Of a stretch of 64,000 nt of DNA, positions 15,905-24,596 are shown piece by piece. The DNA is taken from NCBI GenBank assembly GCA_966674685.1, contig CBKWJC010000010.1, positions 29,801-93,800 of the forward strand, written 5' to 3'. Both the position numbers and the translations under genes were made by a program. The DNA comes from Thainema sp966674685 (GTDB lineage Bacteria > Cyanobacteriota > Cyanobacteriia > Phormidesmidales > Phormidesmidaceae). The notes under the pieces are model-generated. The model was not told where the DNA came from and did no database searches. It saw nothing but the letters and a program-made list of their open reading frames with translations. Numbering within the stretch: position 1 is the first letter of the stretch; every line of letters starts with the position of its first letter.

Positions 15905-18379
15905 ATGTTTGAACGCTTCACAGAAAAAGCCATTAAGGTCATAATGCTGGCTCAGGAAGAAGCCCGTCGCTTAGGGCACAACTTCGTGGGCACAGAGCAA
16001 ATTCTATTGGGTCTAATTGGAGAAGGGACCGGCGTCGCCGCCAAGGTACTGAAATCCATGGGCGTCAATCTCAAAGACGCTCGGATTGAAGTCGAAAAAA
16101 TTATTGGTCGAGGATCTGGTTTCGTCGCGGTGGAAATCCCATTTACACCGCGAGCCAAGCGAGTCCTAGAGCTTTCTTTAGAGGAGGCTCGCCAGCTCGG
16201 CCACAACTATATTGGTACGGAGCATCTGCTTCTGGGCCTAATTCGAGAAGGCGAAGGAGTCGCCGCTCGGGTACTGGAAAATCTCGGGGTTGATTTGTCT
16301 AAAGTGCGAACCCAAGTGATTCGCATGCTAGGCGAAACCGCTGAGGTTTCGACGGGAAGCAGCCAGGGACGTACCAAAACGCCGACGCTGGATGAGTTTG
16401 GTGCGAATCTGACTCAGATGGCAGCGGATGGCAAGCTTGATCCCGTTGTGGGTCGCCAAAAAGAAATTGAGCGGGTCATCCAGATCCTGGGTCGTCGCAC
16501 CAAGAACAATCCAGTTCTAATCGGTGAACCCGGTGTGGGTAAAACCGCGATCGCAGAAGGTCTAGCTCAGCGTATCGCCAACAACGATGTCCCCGACATC
16601 CTGGAAGACAAGCGCGTTGTCACCCTCGACATCGGCTTGCTGGTTGCAGGCACCAAGTACCGGGGTGAATTCGAAGAGCGCTTGAAGAAAATCATGGATG
16701 AAATTCGCTCAGCAGCGAATGTCATCCTGGTAATTGACGAGGTTCACACTCTGATCGGCGCAGGTGCGGCAGAAGGCGCAATCGACGCGGCCAATATACT
16801 GAAGCCAGCCCTAGCACGGGGCGAACTCCAGTGCATCGGTGCGACCACACTAGATGAGTATCGCAAGCACATTGAGCGCGATGCGGCTCTAGAGCGCCGT
16901 TTCCAGCCCGTTATGGTGGGTGAACCAACCGTACCGGAAACCATTGAGATCCTGCATGGTTTACGTGAGCGCTATGAACAGCACCACAAGCTAAAGATCT
17001 CCGATGATGCGCTAGAGGCCGCCGCTAAGCTGTCCGATCGCTATATTTCTGACCGCTATCTGCCGGATAAGGCTATTGACCTGATCGACGAAGCGGGTTC
17101 TCGGGTTCGCTTGATCAACTCTCAGCTACCTCCTGCAGCGAAAGAACTGGATAAGGAACTGCGCCAAGTCCTTAAAGATAAGGACAATGCGGTTCGCTCC
17201 CAGGACTTTGATCGGGCGGGTGAACTGCGCGATCGCGAAATGGAAATCAAAGCCGAAATTCGTGCGATCGCACAGAGCAAGAAGACCGAGTCCTCCGGTG
17301 AAGGTGATGACTCTCCCGTTGTGGACGAGGAGGACATCGCCCAAATCGTCGCTTCCTGGACAGGCGTTCCAGTGAACAAGCTCACCGAATCCGAGTCCGA
17401 GAAGCTGCTGCACATGGAAGATACACTGCACCAGCGGATTATCGGCCAGGATGAGGCAGTGAAGGCGATTTCCCGCGCGATTCGGCGGGCAAGAGTTGGC
17501 CTCAAAAACCCCAACCGTCCGATTGCCAGCTTCGTCTTCTCTGGCCCCACGGGTGTAGGTAAGACTGAACTGGCTAAGGCACTGGCGTCCTATTTCTTCG
17601 GTTCTGAAGAAGCCATGATTCGACTTGACATGTCGGAATTCATGGAGCGCCACACGGTATCTAAGCTGATCGGTTCGCCGCCGGGCTACGTTGGCTACAA
17701 CGAAGGTGGTCAGCTCACGGAAGCTGTGCGGCGTCGGCCTTACACGGTTGTGCTGTTCGACGAGATTGAGAAGGCACACCCTGATGTCTTCAATATGCTG
17801 CTGCAAATTTTGGAAGATGGTCGCTTGACTGATGCCAAGGGCCGCACCGTGGACTTCAAGAACACGCTGCTGATCATGACCTCTAACATCGGTTCTAAGG
17901 TGATTGAAAAAGGTGGCGGCGGTCTTGGCTTCGACTTCGAAGAGGACAAAGCCGAGTCGCAGTACAACCGGATTCGCTCGCTGGTGAACGAAGAACTGAA
18001 GCAGTACTTCCGACCTGAATTCCTCAACCGTCTGGACGAAATTATTGTCTTCCGTCAGCTCACCAAGGATGAAGTCAAAGAAATTGGCGATATCCTGCTG
18101 AAAGAAGTCTTTGGTCGCCTAGATGAGCAGGGCATCAAGCTAGAAGTGACTGATAAGTTCAAAGAGCGCTTGGTAGAAGAGGGCTACAACCCCAGCTACG
18201 GTGCCCGTCCCCTACGCCGCGCGATTATGCGTCTGCTTGAGGACAGCCTCGCAGAAGAGATTCTGTCGGGCCGGATCAAAGATGGCGATGTTGCGGTAGT
18301 GGATATTGATGAGAACGGTCAAGTCAAAGTTATTCCGAGCGAAAAACCTCGCGAGTTGCTCCCTCAGGGTGCTGAATAA
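15905..18379 (+). CDS. clpC: ATP-dependent Clp protease ATPase subunit ClpC
   Basis: An 824-aa Hsp100 AAA+ unfoldase that feeds substrates to ClpP/ClpR in cyanobacteria. It has two N-terminal Clp-N repeats (residues ~1-145), Walker A1 GEPGVGKT (~207-214), Walker B VIDEVH, a UVR-type middle segment (SQDFDRAGELRDREMEIKAEI, near 437-457), Walker A2 GPTGVGKT (near 546) and the second Walker B LFDEIEKAH. The ClpP-binding loop region is intact and length is normal. The ATG at 15905 fits the canonical start MFERFTEKAIKVIML. Confidence 0.98.
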   Translation: MFERFTEKAIKVIMLAQEEARRLGHNFVGTEQILLGLIGEGTGVAAKVLKSMGVNLKDARIEVEKIIGRGSGFVAVEIPFTPRAKRVLELSLEEARQLGHNYIGTEHLLLGLIREGEGVAARVLENLGVDLSKVRTQVIRMLGETAEVSTGSSQGRTKTPTLDEFGANLTQMAADGKLDPVVGRQKEIERVIQILGRRTKNNPVLIGEPGVGKTAIAEGLAQRIANNDVPDILEDKRVVTLDIGLLVAGTKYRGEFEERLKKIMDEIRSAANVILVIDEVHTLIGAGAAEGAIDAANILKPALARGELQCIGATTLDEYRKHIERDAALERRFQPVMVGEPTVPETIEILHGLRERYEQHHKLKISDDALEAAAKLSDRYISDRYLPDKAIDLIDEAGSRVRLINSQLPPAAKELDKELRQVLKDKDNAVRSQDFDRAGELRDREMEIKAEIRAIAQSKKTESSGEGDDSPVVDEEDIAQIVASWTGVPVNKLTESESEKLLHMEDTLHQRIIGQDEAVKAISRAIRRARVGLKNPNRPIASFVFSGPTGVGKTELAKALASYFFGSEEAMIRLDMSEFMERHTVSKLIGSPPGYVGYNEGGQLTEAVRRRPYTVVLFDEIEKAHPDVFNMLLQILEDGRLTDAKGRTVDFKNTLLIMTSNIGSKVIEKGGGGLGFDFEEDKAESQYNRIRSLVNEELKQYFRPEFLNRLDEIIVFRQLTKDEVKEIGDILLKEVFGRLDEQGIKLEVTDKFKERLVEEGYNPSYGARPLRRAIMRLLEDSLAEEILSGRIKDGDVAVVDIDENGQVKVIPSEKPRELLPQGAE

Positions 18380-18426
18380 ACTCCTCTGACTTGAGTAGTT
18401 CATCGCTACTTTGAATCAATAGCTGG

Positions 18427-18465
18427 AAAAAGCTGAATCCATTTGATGTATGGATTCAGCTTTTT
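18427..18465 (+). terminator. Rho-independent terminator of clpC
   Basis: Perfect 16-bp arms at 18427-18442 and 18450-18465 around a 7-nt loop; the stem ends in TTTTT and is followed by CTTTT. It lies 47 nt after the clpC stop and before the convergent oxidase-like gene. Confidence 0.88.
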
Positions 18466-18517
18466 CTTTTATAAAGACAACATTGCGATCGCACTCAACC
18501 AGCCTTAAACTAACGCC

Positions 18518-19099
18518 TCACGGATTTACCGCCTCAACCTGCCAAGCAGCACCGGATAAAAAATAGCGATCGCGGTTCTGCGGTTCGCCGCGCAGTTGCA
18601 GATGGTCAACCGCTGTGGGATTGAGTAGCACCAAGCCAAAATTATCCGGCGGATGCATTTCATCCGGTGCTGGAATCTCGGTGAACTCAGTTTGATCGGC
18701 GCGAGGTTGGCCAGGATGAGGCCAGACAAACTGGAGCCGAGCACTATCGGATAACTTCTGCCAAAGATCAACACGAGTATTTTGCTGAGCCTGCTCCGAA
18801 TCAGCCGTCACTAGTTTCAATGTGCCCGCGATGCGAAACTGTTCACGGGTCTTGGTGAAGTACCAGCACACCTCAGCCCAAGGCTGATGGTGAATTTGGT
18901 CAATCTTATCGCTGCGTAAATCGGTGACGAATTGGAGCTGATTAGTTTCGTCGTCTAAAAAGCCGCGAAATACGACCGTCCGATTGGCCGGACGTCCATC
19001 GGCACGGACGGTGGCAATTTGAAAATAGCGGCTGTGAGCGTCGCTGCGATTCCGGTGGAGCGCTCGCGCGATCAGCGGTCGCCAAGGAGCAAGAGTCAT
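18518..19099 (-). CDS. Pyridoxamine 5'-phosphate oxidase-like FMN protein
   Basis: A 193-aa split-barrel protein of the cyanobacterial/plant PPOX-like group: APWRPLIARALHRNRSDAHSRYFQIATV, GRPANRTVVFRGF, LQFVTDLRSDKIDQI and PWAEVCWYFTKTREQFRIAG correspond to the FMN-binding core. The C-terminal NRDRYFLSGAAWQVEAVNP matches the PdxH-type dimerisation end. The substrate is not certain; PLP salvage or another FMN/heme function is possible. It is encoded opposite to and convergent with clpC. Confidence 0.8.
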   Translation of the reverse strand: MTLAPWRPLIARALHRNRSDAHSRYFQIATVRADGRPANRTVVFRGFLDDETNQLQFVTDLRSDKIDQIHHQPWAEVCWYFTKTREQFRIAGTLKLVTADSEQAQQNTRVDLWQKLSDSARLQFVWPHPGQPRADQTEFTEIPAPDEMHPPDNFGLVLLNPTAVDHLQLRGEPQNRDRYFLSGAAWQVEAVNP

Positions 19100-19181
19100 A
19101 ATGATAGAAGACAGGGTGGCAACATTAGGACGTTATTTTCTGTCCCATACTGTATATCAAGTCCGTGTTTAGGAACCCAAC

Positions 19182-19396
19182 TTATTTTTTGTGAAAGGCT
19201 GGCTGAGCCAGAGTATCTGTTTAGCGTGGCATAGGATGCCCTCATCCCCCAGCCCCTTCTCCCACAGGAGAAGAGGAGCCGGATCGGAAGTTCCTCTCCT
19301 GCGGGAGAGGGATTTAGGGTGAGGGCAAAACGACCAAGGGCAAACTAGCAGAGCATCACGCTAAACAGATACTAGCCAGCCTTTCACAAAAAATAA
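19182..19396. repeat. 215-bp fold-back element (multi-arm inverted repeat)
   Basis: The outer arms 19182-19204 and 19374-19396 are perfect 23-bp complements. A second pair, 19212-19228 and 19357-19373 (17 bp, perfect), is nested directly inside, and a third, 19238-19247/19317-19326, pairs with one mismatch. The centre has two small hairpins (19256-19273, CTTCTCC/GGAGAAG; 19293-19310, CCTCTCC/GGAGAGG). The element lies between divergent genes, so it is not a simple terminator. No coding frame is evident. A diverged relative seems to exist near 59718-59765. Confidence 0.88.
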
Positions 19397-19458
19397 ATCA
19401 TCAGGTTTTAACCAGACTTCGTATGAGTTATGAATCCGCTGGGGAGGAGTTACCAGGA

Positions 19459-20028
19459 ATGAACCGCACGTTTCAAATTGGGATTTGGCTGACTGTTGGT
19501 GCTTTGGGTCTTGGTCTGATCGGGGTTGGAGAAGATGCGATCGCACAAACCAGCCCAACCGAAAACATCCAAGCTGCACCATCTGAGCCTGTACAAATCG
19601 GCTTTGCAACTCAGTCGCTAGGTGCCGATGCCAATGCGTTGGCTGAACCGCTATCTGACCGATCGACCACTCCAAATTGGCTTACCGATCAGCCTCGTGA
19701 TCTACAGTTGGCACAGGTGTCGATTCCTATTCGACCACTGGTGGAGCCGACCCACTGGGCCTATCAGGCTGTGACCAGTTTGGTTGAGCGCTACGGCTGT
19801 ATTTCGGGCTATCCTGATGGCACCTTTCGCGGCGATCAGGCCATCACTCGCTATGAAGCGGCTGCGGCGTTTTCTGCCTGTTTTGATAATGTGATTGAGG
19901 TGATTGAAACCGATCAGGCTGCCCAACGCCAGGAACTGGAAGCGATTCGCCAGTCGATGCAGGATTTGCAGGAGCAACTCGGCGTGGAAGAGCAGCGGAT
20001 TGAGGCGTTGGAGGGCGAGGAAGAGTGA
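19459..20028 (+). CDS. Exported SLH-domain protein, short form
   Basis: A 189-aa protein. An N-terminal signal peptide (TFQIGIWLTVGALGLGLIGV, residues ~4-23, cleavage near AIAQ) is followed by an unstructured linker and a single SLH domain (VEPTHWAYQAVTSLVERYGCISGYPDGTFRG..., residues ~95-140), which binds pyruvylated or other cell-wall polymers in the periplasm. A short coiled coil (ETDQAAQRQELEAIRQSMQDLQEQL, to ~183) ends the protein. In cyanobacterial OprB/SomA-type porins this module is followed by a beta barrel; here the gene stops. ATG 19459 has GAGGAG nine bases upstream. Confidence 0.85.
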   Translation: MNRTFQIGIWLTVGALGLGLIGVGEDAIAQTSPTENIQAAPSEPVQIGFATQSLGADANALAEPLSDRSTTPNWLTDQPRDLQLAQVSIPIRPLVEPTHWAYQAVTSLVERYGCISGYPDGTFRGDQAITRYEAAAAFSACFDNVIEVIETDQAAQRQELEAIRQSMQDLQEQLGVEEQRIEALEGEEE

Positions 20029-20042
20029 GGGAGTCGTGAGGC

Positions 20043-21392
20043 GTGAAGATTTTCGCCTATCTGTATAGTGATGTGCTGTTGGAAGATCCACCGAGTCCAG
20101 AGATTTGGGGCTGGGAGGTGGATCGGGTTTATCAGGATCTGAGTGCGGGCCAAAAAGGAGCGCGATCGCAACTTCAAGCTCTCCTAGAAGATTGTCAAGC
20201 AGAACCACCGGACTACTTACTGCTGCGCCGACTGGAGGAATTTGGCGACACGATTCAGGCGGTGTGCGATCGCATGAATACGCTAGAATCTTTGGGCGTT
20301 CAAATCATTGCGATTGAGCAAGATTACCATTCAGCGCAGTTGCAGTTGCAAATTGATGCGACCCAAGCTTCTGAAAACCCAGGCCATCTGCGGCGAAATC
20401 TGATTCAGCTAATCAGCGAAGTTCAGCAGAACCAGCGCAGCCACCGCATTCGCCAGGGGCACGCTCGCAATCGAGTACAGGCATTACCCCCACCGGGAAA
20501 AGCGCCCTACGGCTATCGGCGAGGCCGCGATCGCTATACGATTGACCGTACGGCTTCTCCAGTGGTGAAGGATTTTTTTGACCATTTTTTGATTTATGGC
20601 TCACTGCGCGGTGCGGTGCGGCATTTGGCCAAGAAGTATAACAAGAAAATCGCCGTTTCCACGGGCAAACGCTGGCTAACGAATCCCGTATACCGGGGTG
20701 ATTTGGCCTATCGCGAAGGGGACGTAATTCGCGACACTCACGCGGCGATTATTTCGCGGGATGAAGCGGCGCAGGTGGATCGGCTGCTGCGCCGCAATAG
20801 TCAGATGCCGCCGCGTACCGCTAGCGCCCCGCGATCGCTATCTGGCCTTGTTACCTGTGCTGAATGCGGTTCAGCGATGACGATCACTCGCGTGACCCAG
20901 CGCGGCAAACAAGGGGAGTATCTGTATTTGCGTCCCACGGCTTGTCCGCAGCAGCCCAAGTGCAAAGCGATTCGCTACGAAGATGTCCTGGAACGGACAA
21001 TTCAAACCATTTGCGACCAGCTCCCCCAGGCGGTTGCGGGTTTGTCGATGCCGAATATGTCGCCGATTAAGCAGGGAATTGCCGCACAGATTGAGACCCA
21101 GCAGAATATTCTGGCGCAGATTCCTGACCTAGTACAAAACGGGGTGCTAGACCAGGCAACGGCGGACTTACGTATTTATCAAGTCAAAACCGAACTGGCA
21201 AAGTTGCAGAGCAAACTGGCACAACTGCCGCCAGTGAATTTACTCGAAACGGCACAGACCGTATCGATTCCCCGCTTCTGGCTGGATTTGACCGAGGCTG
21301 AGCGGCGGTTTTACTTTCGTGAGTTTATCCAAAAAATTCAAATCATCCGGCGCGATCGCACCTGGAGCCTCAAACTGGTGTTCATTTTCTAG
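20043..21392 (+). CDS. Serine-recombinase family protein with degenerate catalytic domain
   Basis: A 449-aa protein with the large serine recombinase layout: a ~130-residue resolvase-like N-terminal domain, a Recombinase domain (PPPGKAPYGYRRGRD ... TNPVYRGDLAYREGDV, residues ~150-260), a zinc ribbon (CAECGSAM ... CPQQPKC) and a C-terminal coiled-coil region. The N-terminus reads FAYLYSDVLL instead of the usual Y-x-R-x-S, and the DRLGR-type motif is replaced by LEEFGDT, so catalytic arginines appear to be missing. Strand transfer activity is doubtful. The GTG start is 14 nt after the SLH gene. Confidence 0.8.
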   Translation: MKIFAYLYSDVLLEDPPSPEIWGWEVDRVYQDLSAGQKGARSQLQALLEDCQAEPPDYLLLRRLEEFGDTIQAVCDRMNTLESLGVQIIAIEQDYHSAQLQLQIDATQASENPGHLRRNLIQLISEVQQNQRSHRIRQGHARNRVQALPPPGKAPYGYRRGRDRYTIDRTASPVVKDFFDHFLIYGSLRGAVRHLAKKYNKKIAVSTGKRWLTNPVYRGDLAYREGDVIRDTHAAIISRDEAAQVDRLLRRNSQMPPRTASAPRSLSGLVTCAECGSAMTITRVTQRGKQGEYLYLRPTACPQQPKCKAIRYEDVLERTIQTICDQLPQAVAGLSMPNMSPIKQGIAAQIETQQNILAQIPDLVQNGVLDQATADLRIYQVKTELAKLQSKLAQLPPVNLLETAQTVSIPRFWLDLTEAERRFYFREFIQKIQIIRRDRTWSLKLVFIF

Positions 21393-21491
21393 CACACCCC
21401 GCCCCTTGCAGAACCAGCGAAGATGGTATAAGAGTTGCAGAAACTTTTTGCGTTTGAGCCTATCTTCTGACGTAGTGTGTGGTGTGAGCGA

Positions 21492-22646
21492 GTGAGTACA
21501 ATACCTCCCTTTGATTCAACGCGGCAGTATGCTGCGATGCAGGCTGAAATTAGTCAAGCTGTTGCCGAAGTCCTAGCTTCAGGCCGCTATATTAACGGTG
21601 CGACCGTGCAAACCTTTGAGCAGGAATTTGCCCAGTACCACGGCACCCAAGAGTGTATTTCGTGCAACTCCGGCACCGATGCGCTGTACTTGGCGCTGCG
21701 AGCCTACAACATTGGATTTGGCGATGAGGTAATCACCAGTCCGTTTACCTTTATTGCCACGGCAGAGATGATCAGCGCCGTGGGGGCAACGCCCGTTTTT
21801 GTGGACATCGACGACACGTTTAACCTGGATGTCCAGCAGGTTGAGGCCGCGATCACCGATAAAACGCGAGCGATTATGCCCGTTCACTTATTTGGATATC
21901 CGGTCGATATGACCCGACTGATGGCACTGGCTCAAGCGCATGATTTGCCCGTGATTGAAGACTGCGCTCAGGCTACAGGAGCAACATGGAATGGTCAGAA
22001 GGTGGGCAGTATCGGTCAGATCGGCTGCTTCAGCTTTTATCCAACCAAGAATTTGGGCGCTTGTGGTGACGGTGGCGCGATCGCAACTAACGATCCCGAA
22101 CTGGCGACCCGGATGCGGATGATTAAAGAACACGGCAGCTATGTCCGCTACTACCACGATGAAATTGGCATCAATAGCCGCTTAGATGCCGTCCAGGCCG
22201 CTATTTTGAGCGTTAAACTGCGCTATCTTGACACCTGGAACCAGCAGCGGCAGGTCATTGCCCAGCGCTACACCGACTTGCTCAGTCCCGTTCCGGGGCT
22301 GCAGCTACCGCAAGCCCCTACTGGCGGCACCACCGTCTGGAACCAGTACACCATACGTGTTCTAGACAGTACGACTGCTTCGACTGACGATCTGCCCAAC
22401 CTGCGCGATCTCATTCGTCATGCCTTACAAGAGCAAGACATCATTTCAATGATTTACTACCCCATTCCGCTGCATCTTCAAACGGTTTATCGGTCGCTAG
22501 GCTATGCTCCAGGTCGTCTTCCTAACGCTGAACTAGCGGCGCATCAGGTACTTTCCCTACCGATGTTCCCTGAGCTAACGGCTGAAGAGCAGGAACGGGT
22601 GGTGTATGCATTGAAAGAAAGTTTGGCGGATTCTTCCCCTAGATAG
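21492..22646 (+). CDS. DegT/DnrJ/EryC1/StrS family PLP aminotransferase
   Basis: A 384-aa sugar aminotransferase-like enzyme. The PLP lysine is in FYPTKNLGACGDGG (near K185), with the family motifs SCNSGTDALYLALRAY, VDIDDTFNLD, VIEDCAQATG and IKEHGSYVRYYHDEIGINSRLDAVQAA. The family transfers an amino group to keto sugars on nucleotide diphosphates (for example a WecE/FdtB-like role), often for surface glycans. It is 9 kb from the polysaccharide cluster and may contribute an amino sugar; that link is inference. The GTG at 21492 (STIPPFDSTRQY) fits the family better than GTG 21477. Confidence 0.9.
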   Translation: MSTIPPFDSTRQYAAMQAEISQAVAEVLASGRYINGATVQTFEQEFAQYHGTQECISCNSGTDALYLALRAYNIGFGDEVITSPFTFIATAEMISAVGATPVFVDIDDTFNLDVQQVEAAITDKTRAIMPVHLFGYPVDMTRLMALAQAHDLPVIEDCAQATGATWNGQKVGSIGQIGCFSFYPTKNLGACGDGGAIATNDPELATRMRMIKEHGSYVRYYHDEIGINSRLDAVQAAILSVKLRYLDTWNQQRQVIAQRYTDLLSPVPGLQLPQAPTGGTTVWNQYTIRVLDSTTASTDDLPNLRDLIRHALQEQDIISMIYYPIPLHLQTVYRSLGYAPGRLPNAELAAHQVLSLPMFPELTAEEQERVVYALKESLADSSPR

Positions 22647-22733
22647 ACGCTTTGCTTCCTCTATCGGACGAGTTGCGATCGCAGAATCCTTCCTATGCTA
22701 AAAATCAGGATTCTACACATTAATTAACACAAC

Positions 22734-23540
22734 ATGGAATTAGGAATTAAAAATAAGGTCGCCGTGATCACGGGTGGCGATGTCGGCGGTATTGGTCACG
22801 CGACGGCCAAACTACTAGCGGCAGAAGGAGCCAAAATTGCCATCATCGACAAAACCACCGATGCCTTACAGGAAGCGGTAAAAGAGGTACAAAAAATCGG
22901 TGAAGCCTTTGGTGTCACTGCCGATTTAACCAAACTGGACGATGTGGAATCGGCCAAGCAGCAAATCCTGGATCACTTTGGCGGAGTGGATATTCTGGTT
23001 AATGCAGCGGGGATCACGGGCGCAACCAAGGAGTTCCTTGAGCTAACCGATGACGACTGGTATCAAACGCTAGAAGTTGACTTAATGGCCGCAGTGCGGG
23101 TCTGTCGTGCCTTTATTCCCTGTATGCGTGATGCAGGTTGGGGACGCGTGGTACTAATCACCTCCGAAGATGCGGTACAGCCCTATCCCGACGAGATTCC
23201 TTACTGCGCTGCCAAAGCAGGCATCTTGAACTTGACCAAGAATCTCTCGAAAATCTACGCCAAAGATGGCGTGTTGGTAAATTCGGTTTCGCCCGCGTTC
23301 ATTGCTACGCCGATGACCGACGCCATGATGGAAAAGCGAGCCAAGAAGATGGGCACCAGCGTCGATCAAGCCATTGACAGCTTCTTGGATGAAAAACGAC
23401 CCAACATTGAGCTACATCGTCGGGGTCAGGTTGAGGAAGTCGCGGCTGTAATTGCGTTCTTGTGTTCCAAGCAGTCCAGCTTCGTAGTTGGTGCAGACTA
23501 TCGCGTAGACGGTGGTTCCGTCGCGACAATGGCGGCTTAA
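22734..23540 (+). CDS. SDR family oxidoreductase
   Basis: A 268-aa classical short-chain dehydrogenase. The cofactor motif is TGGDVGGIG (residues ~14-22, a variant of TGxxxGxG), followed by the NAAG motif, the catalytic Ser in LITSEDA, and the Tyr/Lys pair in YCAAK. The C-terminus (FVVGADYRVDGGSVATMAA) is typical of FabG-like enzymes. The segment AKKMGTSVDQAIDSFLDEKRP resembles 3-oxoacyl or gluconate-type SDRs, but the substrate cannot be set from sequence alone. Confidence 0.88.
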   Translation: MELGIKNKVAVITGGDVGGIGHATAKLLAAEGAKIAIIDKTTDALQEAVKEVQKIGEAFGVTADLTKLDDVESAKQQILDHFGGVDILVNAAGITGATKEFLELTDDDWYQTLEVDLMAAVRVCRAFIPCMRDAGWGRVVLITSEDAVQPYPDEIPYCAAKAGILNLTKNLSKIYAKDGVLVNSVSPAFIATPMTDAMMEKRAKKMGTSVDQAIDSFLDEKRPNIELHRRGQVEEVAAVIAFLCSKQSSFVVGADYRVDGGSVATMAA

Positions 23541-23623
23541 AGGTGTGCTTGGTTAGTCCAGTAAGGGCAAATGGCTATTGTGTGAGAGCGAATGGCTATT
23601 CGCCCCTACTCAGTTAGGGCACG

Positions 23624-23664
23624 GACGTTTTTGTAGCACGGCCTAGCCGTGTCACAAAAATGTC
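23624..23664. repeat. Nested hairpin
   Basis: The outer arms 23624-23634/23654-23664 pair with one mismatch and the inner arms CACGGC/GCCGTG (23637-23642/23646-23651) are perfect. It is downstream of the SDR gene and could terminate it. Confidence 0.7.
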
Positions 23665-23701
23665 TTAACCAATATGGCTAGCCCCAGATGTAAGGGCATA
23701 T

Positions 23702-23729
23702 GTAAGGGCGAATGGTCATTTGCCCTTAC
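23702..23729. repeat. 28-bp palindromic repeat, GTARGGGCRAATGG family
   Basis: A 13-bp stem (one mismatch) with a short centre. A close relative is at 59828-59855 and half-sites are at 23561-23574 and 23588-23609. I believe similar palindromes are dispersed in many cyanobacterial genomes. Confidence 0.75.
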
Positions 23730-23854
23730 GTAAGGTTACTGCAATGCAGTATGTAATATTACCCTGCAAGGCTATTTCTTACCCAGAAAAGGCTGGCTAG
23801 AATTTGGATAAAGCAACTTTTTGGTTAATGATGGCCGAAGGAACATAGATAGGT

Positions 23855-24466
23855 ATGTCACACGCATGGTTTTCGCTTCGTAACCTGGCAGTCACGCTCG
23901 CCCTTTTCACAAGCTTTCCACTCTTTGCTTCAGCAATTAAGCACTCAGCACTGGCTCAAACACCAGCTTCCGGCACAGCGGGTAAGCCACCGATTGCCGC
24001 TGATTTATTGATTTCCAATCGCAACATCAACTACGCGCCGCTACAGGATCTGCTGCGCGCAGGACGCTGGAGCGAGGCAAACCAACTGACTTCGCAGCTT
24101 ATGCTACAGGCCGCCAATCAACGGCAGCAGGGCTATTTGGTTGCCACCGATACGAGAGCCTTGCCCTGTGCGGATTTGCAAACCATTGATCGACTCTGGG
24201 TTTACTACAGCGATAACCAATACGGCTTTAGTGCCCAAGCCCAACTTTGGCAGCAAATTGGCGGTCAGGACTATACTGATTCCGTCTGGTTTGAGGCGCT
24301 GGTTGGCTGGTCACGCCCCGATGCGATCGCAAATCCAACCCCAACAACCACACCCCAGGGCTATTTTCCGTTCCGGCCTGCCTATGACACGGGGATTCGT
24401 AATGCTTTCGGCGGCGGATGGATACGTGAAATGCCGCTGCGCTTAGAGCAGTGTGCAGCGCAATGA
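23855..24466 (+). CDS. GUN4-domain protein with signal peptide
   Basis: A 203-aa protein. Residues ~1-35 look like a cleavable signal peptide (NLAVTLALFTSFPLFASA ... ALAQ). The rest matches the GUN4 fold: INYAPLQDLLRAGRWSEANQLTSQLML, PCADLQTIDRLWVYYSDNQYGFSAQAQLWQQIGG and an aromatic FEALVGWSRPD, PQGYFPF end. GUN4 binds porphyrins and activates Mg-chelatase in the cytoplasm; an exported GUN4 domain must do something else, perhaps bind a tetrapyrrole in the periplasm or lumen. It lacks the N-terminal helical bundle of canonical cyanobacterial Gun4. Confidence 0.85.
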   Translation: MSHAWFSLRNLAVTLALFTSFPLFASAIKHSALAQTPASGTAGKPPIAADLLISNRNINYAPLQDLLRAGRWSEANQLTSQLMLQAANQRQQGYLVATDTRALPCADLQTIDRLWVYYSDNQYGFSAQAQLWQQIGGQDYTDSVWFEALVGWSRPDAIANPTPTTTPQGYFPFRPAYDTGIRNAFGGGWIREMPLRLEQCAAQ

Positions 24467-24596
24467 AGCAGCCCTCACAGTAACGCTTTTTACTGTGCAG
24501 GTAAACACTGTGTAGGCAGACATGATATCCAGCGGATCAGACGCCTACGCTAAACAGGTACAAGACAAGGAAAAATCCCAAAAATTGGGCAACAAG

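Larger units (their letters stand above)
23541..23854. other. Intergenic region packed with palindromic repeats
   Basis: This 314-base stretch holds a GTAAGGGCAAATGG half-site (23561-23574), a GCGAAT/ATTCGC palindrome (23588-23609), a nested hairpin (23624-23664, 11-bp outer with one mismatch and 6-bp inner stem) and a full GTAAGGGCGAATGG-type palindrome (23702-23729). No gene is supported. Confidence 0.75.

Noticed and set aside
17126..17806. 226-codon open frame antisense to clpC
   Set aside because: It is fully inside the conserved clpC coding region and its protein is rich in Arg, Cys and His with no domain pattern; a shadow of codon usage.
19182..19396. Insertion sequence
   Set aside because: Inverted ends are present but there is no transposase frame; best described as a fold-back repeat.
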